Source: CAJQND01 sp051010055
GTDB lineage: Bacteria; Pseudomonadota; Alphaproteobacteria; Rhizobiales; CAJQND01
Direction of reading: 5' to 3'
DNA length: 27,844 bases
Assembly (NCBI GenBank): GCA_051010055.1
Contig: JBPCVY010000017.1
Location: forward strand, 1 to 27,844
In this document: one piece after another, positions 24,518-27,844 of the stretch
Numbering within the stretch: position 1 is the stretch's first letter
How the letters are laid out: each line of letters begins with the position of its first letter
The notes under the pieces: generated by a model
The model's database searches: none
What the model was told of the DNA's origin: nothing
Seen by the model: only the letters and a program-made list of their open reading frames with translations
Made by a program: the position numbers and the translations under genes

Positions 24518-26209
24518 CTACTCCACCTCAATAACCACGCCCTCGCGGCGTGGGTCCGCACCACCATCCATGCCCCCAGCGGTTATGCGCACGCCGTGCA
24601 GGCCCGAATTGAGCGAGCGGGTTTTCGCTTCATGGCCCATGGCGATGAGCGGCTCGACGAGTTTTGCAAGGGAGGTGTTCAGCTCAACTTCCGTTCGCCC
24701 ATTGCGGTTCACATGGTGGGGCAGGTTTATCGCCGCCTGCATTGGCAGCTTCCAGTCAATCAGGCCGATAACCGTTTTCGTTACATAGCCGATAATGCGG
24801 CTGCCGCCCGGTGAGCCGATTGCGGCAAACAGCGAGCCATCTTGATTGAATACAAGAGTTGGCGACATGGATGAGCGCGGGCGCTTGCCCGGCTCAACCC
24901 GGTTGGCGATTTTTTCACCATCCTTTTCCGGCCGGAATGAGAAATCGGTGAGTTGATTGTTCAGCAGGAAGCCGTGCACAAGCTGGTGGGAACCAAAACC
25001 GCCTTCCACAGATGTTGTCATGGAAACCGCATTGCCATCGCCATCTACAATGGAAAGATGGCTTGTGCCTGGCCTGGTAACATCATCGGCCTCGGATTTC
25101 CGTGCCGGTGCGCCAGGGGGCGTTCCTGCCTCAGCTTTGCCCATGGACCGTGACGGGTTAATCGCTGCGCCACGGGCGTTCAGGTAGGCCTCATCCAACA
25201 GCCCGCTAACCGGCACATCGACAAAGTCCGCATCTGCCATGAACATGCCCCTGTCGGCGAAGGCCAGACGGCTTGCCTCAGAAATAAGGTGCACCGCCTC
25301 CAGTGAACCGGGCTCCAGTGCGCCCAAATCGAACGGCTCAAGAAGTCTCAATGTCATAAGGCTGGTAAGGCCGCCGGACGTGGGCGGCCCCATACCACAC
25401 ACTTTATAAGCGCGGTAGGTTGTGCACACCCCATCGCGGCGTTTGGCCTTGTAGGCTTTCAGGTCTTCAAGGGACAGTTTGCCGGGGTTCGACTGATGGC
25501 TTCGCACCGCCGCCACCATGGCCTTGGCAATCTCACCTTCGTAGAAGCCTTGAGGGCCTTGATTGGCAATAAATTCAAGAGTTCGCGCATAGTCCGGGTT
25601 TTTCAGTATGAACCCGATCGGATGCGGTTCAAGGCCAGCGGCGGTTTCACGGAAGAAATAGTGCCGGGTTGCGGTTTCTCTTTGCAGAAACTTGAACCGC
25701 GCTAGAAGGCCGTAGAGCCTAGGGCTTACGGAAAATCCAGACCGGGCAAGTTTTATGGCCGGGCCGAACAGTTCTTTCCATGAGAGCTTGCCATGGTCAT
25801 TATGGGCAAGGGCCGCCATGGCGATGACGCCAGGCGTACCGACGGCGCGCCCTCCCACCACTGCATCCATGAACTTCATTGGCTCGCCATCTTCGCCCAG
25901 AAACATATCAGGCGTTGCACCGGCCGGGGCTGTTTCACGCCCGTCATAGGTATCGAATTTTGCCGATGCCTTTGCCCAGTGCAGCATGAATGCCCCGCCG
26001 CCGATGCCAGATGATTGTGGCTCAACCAGCGACAATACAAGTTGCGCTGCAATTGCCGCATCAACTGCGCTGCCGCCCTGGCGCAGCATTTGCGCTGCTG
26101 CCTCAGAGGCGTGGCGGTTGGCGGTGGTCACCATGGCCTTGCCCGCGATGGCGGCAGTTGTTTGAAAAGAAATAAAAAGAAAAAAAATCAAAAACTGAAA
26201 TTTGCGCAT
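24518..26209 (-). CDS. ggt: Gamma-glutamyltransferase, secreted precursor
   Basis: GGT hydrolyses or transfers the gamma-glutamyl group of glutathione and related peptides in the periplasm. From the ATG at 26209 the precursor is 563 residues, with a signal peptide (MRKFQFLIFFLFISFQTTAAIAG). It shows DGRETAP (89-95, R91 binding the glutamyl carboxylate), SSGIGGGAF (67-74), the nucleophile/cleavage site T382 in RPGTSHLSIVDGDGN, and GSPGGSRI near the C-terminus. Autoproteolysis ahead of T382 would give the two subunits. The frame extends 13 codons upstream, but the later ATG gives a clean signal peptide. The signal peptide is encoded by T-rich sequence with a run of eight T, unlike the rest of the gene. 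It is followed by the MFS gene and is divergent from the P1 peptidase. Confidence 0.95.
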   Translation of the reverse strand: MRKFQFLIFFLFISFQTTAAIAGKAMVTTANRHASEAAAQMLRQGGSAVDAAIAAQLVLSLVEPQSSGIGGGAFMLHWAKASAKFDTYDGRETAPAGATPDMFLGEDGEPMKFMDAVVGGRAVGTPGVIAMAALAHNDHGKLSWKELFGPAIKLARSGFSVSPRLYGLLARFKFLQRETATRHYFFRETAAGLEPHPIGFILKNPDYARTLEFIANQGPQGFYEGEIAKAMVAAVRSHQSNPGKLSLEDLKAYKAKRRDGVCTTYRAYKVCGMGPPTSGGLTSLMTLRLLEPFDLGALEPGSLEAVHLISEASRLAFADRGMFMADADFVDVPVSGLLDEAYLNARGAAINPSRSMGKAEAGTPPGAPARKSEADDVTRPGTSHLSIVDGDGNAVSMTTSVEGGFGSHQLVHGFLLNNQLTDFSFRPEKDGEKIANRVEPGKRPRSSMSPTLVFNQDGSLFAAIGSPGGSRIIGYVTKTVIGLIDWKLPMQAAINLPHHVNRNGRTEVELNTSLAKLVEPLIAMGHEAKTRSLNSGLHGVRITAGGMDGGADPRREGVVIEVE

Positions 26210-26313
26210 TGGACTAACCTGTTTCAAAGTGGTTTTGAGTATCAACATGAATGTTAGGTTCAGAACTCTTCAATGTCATACAATTCTGTTCGCAATAGCA
26301 AGCCTAGATGCAA

Positions 26314-26331
26314 GCAGGTAAAACCACCTGC
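26314..26331. repeat. Short inverted repeat ahead of the P1 peptidase gene
   Basis: GCAGGT (26314-26319) and ACCTGC (26326-26331) are perfect arms with a six-base loop, in the 176-base ggt/P1 divergent intergenic region. It could be an operator or a leader hairpin. I see no convincing promoter boxes here. Confidence 0.3.
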
Positions 26332-26385
26332 CGCTTTCCACTTGTCCGGCAGCGAATTTCACGTCACGCAGAATGGATGGCATTG

Positions 26386-27408
26386 ATGAGTTTTGTACCT
26401 TGCACCGGCAAAAACAATCTCATTACCGATGTGGCAGGCATTTCTGTCGGCAACGCCGGTGACGAAAAGCGCGCCTCCGGTGTTACCGCGATACTCACCG
26501 GACAGGGCGCGGTGGCGGGCGTTGATGTGCGCGGCGGCGGGCCGGCAACCCGCGAAACCGATGCGCTGGACCCAAGCTGCCTGGTTGGGAAAATTCACGG
26601 CGTGGTTCTGTCGGGCGGCTCGGTGTTTGGGCTGGCCGCAGCGGACGGTGCAGTTCAAGCGCTGGCAGGACAAGGCATCGGGTTTACCTTTGGCGGCCAG
26701 CCACACCCCTGCCCCGTGGTGCCGGCCGCATGCCTGTTTGACCTCACCAATGGCGCCGACAAGGCCTGGGGCAATACCCCGCCTTATCGGGAATTGGGAG
26801 CAGCTGCGTGCAAGGCGGCGTCAGCAGATTTTGCCCTCGGCAATCAGGGGGCGGGCCTTGGTGCAGCGGCAGGCTGCCTGAAGGGTGGGCTTGGAAGCGC
26901 ATCTTCGGTTTCAGATGGCGTCACGATAGGCGCCCTTGCCGCTGTCAATTCATTCGGTTCAGCGGTTGTTCCCGGTACCGATTGCCTTTGGGCTGCGCCA
27001 TTTGCCGTCGGAAATGAGTATCCCGGCGGCGGCCTGCCCGGCCTTGATGGCAATCTGGACCAGACAAAAGGCACAAAGGCAGAGCTTAGCGCCGGGGCAG
27101 ATGCACCGGGGCGCAACACAACCCTTTGTGTTGTGGCAACCGATGCTGACCTCACCAAGGCGCAGGCTGAGCGGCTTGCCATTATGGCGGGCGATGGTAT
27201 GGCCCGGGCCCTGAGGCCGGTGCACACGCCATTTGACGGCGATATCGTTTTTGCCCTTGCTACAGGGGCGACAAACCGGCGGCCAGACCCGCTGGAACTT
27301 GCAAAACTGGGCGGATTGGCGGCGGACTGCCTGGCCCGCGCTATCGCCCGGGGTGTGTGGGAGGCAGGCAGCATATTTGGCATCCCGGCACTTAACCCGG
27401 CCAATTGA
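26386..27408 (+). CDS. P1-family (S58, DmpA/NylC-like) self-cleaving peptidase
   Basis: This 340-residue protein is an N-terminal-nucleophile type hydrolase of the DmpA/BapA/NylC family, which includes D-aminopeptidases, beta-aminopeptidases and nylon-oligomer hydrolases. Seen here: NLITDVAGISVGN near the start, GVVLSGGSVFGLAAADG (72-88), K166 in CLKGGLGSAS, N188 in AAVNSFGSA, and the likely self-cleavage site N244-T245 in GRNTTLCVVATDADL. D284 and D286 (PFDGDIVF) lie at the same distances from T245 as the catalytic aspartates of NylC from its Thr. No signal peptide is visible, so it is probably cytoplasmic. The frame extends to 26308, but the third ATG (26386, with GGATGG upstream) gives the family-like start. 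The natural substrate is unknown. Confidence 0.9.
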   Translation: MSFVPCTGKNNLITDVAGISVGNAGDEKRASGVTAILTGQGAVAGVDVRGGGPATRETDALDPSCLVGKIHGVVLSGGSVFGLAAADGAVQALAGQGIGFTFGGQPHPCPVVPAACLFDLTNGADKAWGNTPPYRELGAAACKAASADFALGNQGAGLGAAAGCLKGGLGSASSVSDGVTIGALAAVNSFGSAVVPGTDCLWAAPFAVGNEYPGGGLPGLDGNLDQTKGTKAELSAGADAPGRNTTLCVVATDADLTKAQAERLAIMAGDGMARALRPVHTPFDGDIVFALATGATNRRPDPLELAKLGGLAADCLARAIARGVWEAGSIFGIPALNPAN

Positions 27409-27411
27409 AAA

Positions 27412-27431
27412 GAAAGTTCCGTGTAACTTTC
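27412..27431. terminator. Possible weak terminator hairpin after the P1 peptidase
   Basis: GAAAGTT (27412-27418) and AACTTTC (27425-27431) form a perfect seven-base stem with a six-base loop three bases past the stop. There is no T-run after it on the plus strand; T-rich sequence follows only on the minus strand. The call is weak. Confidence 0.25.
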
Positions 27432-27451
27432 AAAATCATCGATAATCCTGC

Positions 27452-27480
27452 TTGCGTTTGCAGGCGCAAAGGGGTAGGAC
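27452..27480 (+). promoter_or_regulatory. Candidate tRNA-Arg promoter
   Basis: TTGCGT (27452-27457) and TAGGAC (27475-27480) are 17 bases apart, about 38 bases ahead of the mature tRNA start, a normal distance for a tRNA leader. The -10 box is poor. Confidence 0.3.
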
Positions 27481-27518
27481 AAGCCGCTCGCGCGGCAGAG
27501 GCTGCGCGGACACTTCAA

Positions 27519-27595
27519 GCGCCGGTAGCTCAGCTGGATAGAGCACCAGACTACGAATCTGGGGGTCGGGGGTTCGAATCCTCCCCGGCGCGCCA
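27519..27595 (+). tRNA. tRNA-Arg (anticodon ACG), CCA encoded
   Basis: The 77-base gene folds as a complete cloverleaf. The acceptor GCGCCGG pairs with CCGGCGC, the D arm is GCTC...GAGC, the anticodon arm CCAGA/TCTGG holds ACG, and the T arm carries GTTCGAAT. The discriminator is G and CCA is genomically encoded at 27593-27595. The ACG anticodon, normally edited to ICG by TadA, reads CGU/CGC/CGA arginine codons. A six-T run follows directly and may help end transcription. Confidence 0.96.
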
Positions 27596-27658
27596 TTTTT
27601 TCAAAGAAAAATCAGTGTGTTGAGATAATGCCTGCCGCTGAATGGGGCGCCAGTTCTG

Positions 27659-27681
27659 AAATAGGTCACAAATAGGTCACA
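27659..27681 (+). repeat. Tandem 11-base direct repeat downstream of tRNA-Arg
   Basis: AAATAGGTCACA occurs at 27659-27670 and again at 27670-27681, sharing one base (period 11). The rest of 27596-27844 holds no reading frame with recognisable content on either strand. Short direct repeats about one helical turn apart beside a tRNA 3' end can be arm sites of a tyrosine integrase, but no integrase is in view. Confidence 0.5.
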
Positions 27682-27844
27682 CATTCGGGCGGCGAATTTC
27701 ATACGCTAATGATGAAAAAGTCTGGAGCCTCAGCAGTTGGTTGTCATCTCTAGGAAACGGACGAATCCCTTTTCTATGACGCAATTGTTTGTGTAGAGAA
27801 AGAAGGCGACCCCGGCGGCCTATCCGCGGTAGCAGCGCCTAAGG

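Noticed and set aside
26844..27596. A 250-codon open frame on the minus strand opposite the P1 peptidase and tRNA
   Set aside because: It runs through the tRNA and a well-supported gene on the other strand, and its product is low-complexity Ala/Pro/Arg with no family resemblance; a GC-rich shadow.
1..27844. CRISPR array, restriction-modification, toxin-antitoxin or prophage genes
   Set aside because: No regularly spaced repeats or recognisable defence, toxin or phage proteins were seen anywhere in the window.

Overview
The window looks like a chromosomal core segment of an alphaproteobacterium, most likely from the Rhizobiales/Hyphomicrobiales. I base this on gene order (SRP RNA-dnaX-ybaB-recR; rmuC/def-fmt-truA; dapE, a DUF805-type gene and dapD; argB-engB-yidC-rnpA-rpmH), on the alphaproteobacterial form of several proteins (for example DnaX without the zinc-binding cysteines), and on high-GC coding sequence. 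I cannot name a genus.

Layout. 1-112: non-pabB sequence that breaks pabB and carries a ribosome-binding site and the first codons of an ORF running off the left edge; probably the end of an insertion sequence. 80-808: truncated pabB (-). 966-1901: nudC (-). 2011-2114: small SRP RNA. 2207-4932: dnaX, ybaB/ebfC, recR (+). 4955-7494: ampG-like transporter and rmuC (-). 7582-9778: def, fmt, truA (+). 9785-13458: membrane protein, dapE, a frameshifted tandem DUF805 gene and dapD (-), which carry two steps of the succinylase diaminopimelate/lysine route. 13561-14415: LOG-family phosphoribohydrolase (+). 14446-19238: rpmH, rnpA, yidC, engB, argB and a HAD nucleotidase, one minus-strand operon driven by a clear sigma70-type promoter at about 19340-19369. 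19540-23295: VTT/TVP38 membrane protein, MerA/Lpd-like flavoprotein and an orphan histidine kinase (+). 23258-26209: MFS transporter and secreted gamma-glutamyltransferase (-). 26386-27408: P1-family self-cleaving peptidase (+). 27519-27595: tRNA-Arg(ACG), followed by about 250 bases with no supported gene but with a tandem 11-base repeat.

Function. Most genes are housekeeping: replication and repair (dnaX, recR, ybaB, rmuC), formyl-Met handling (def, fmt), tRNA modification (truA), protein targeting and membrane insertion (SRP RNA, yidC), ribosome and RNase P components (rpmH, rnpA, engB), and arginine and lysine/peptidoglycan precursors (argB, dapD, dapE, with ampG for wall recycling). The more accessory part is 19.5-27.4 kb: a membrane/redox pair with a sensor kinase beside it, then two self-processing hydrolases and a transporter that may salvage peptides.

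I did not find a convincing new defence, mobile or regulatory system. The points most worth checking are the interrupted pabB at the left edge, the single-base frameshift in the DUF805 gene, the MerA-like flavoprotein paired with a VTT membrane protein, the side-by-side Thr-nucleophile hydrolases, and the repeats beyond the tRNA.
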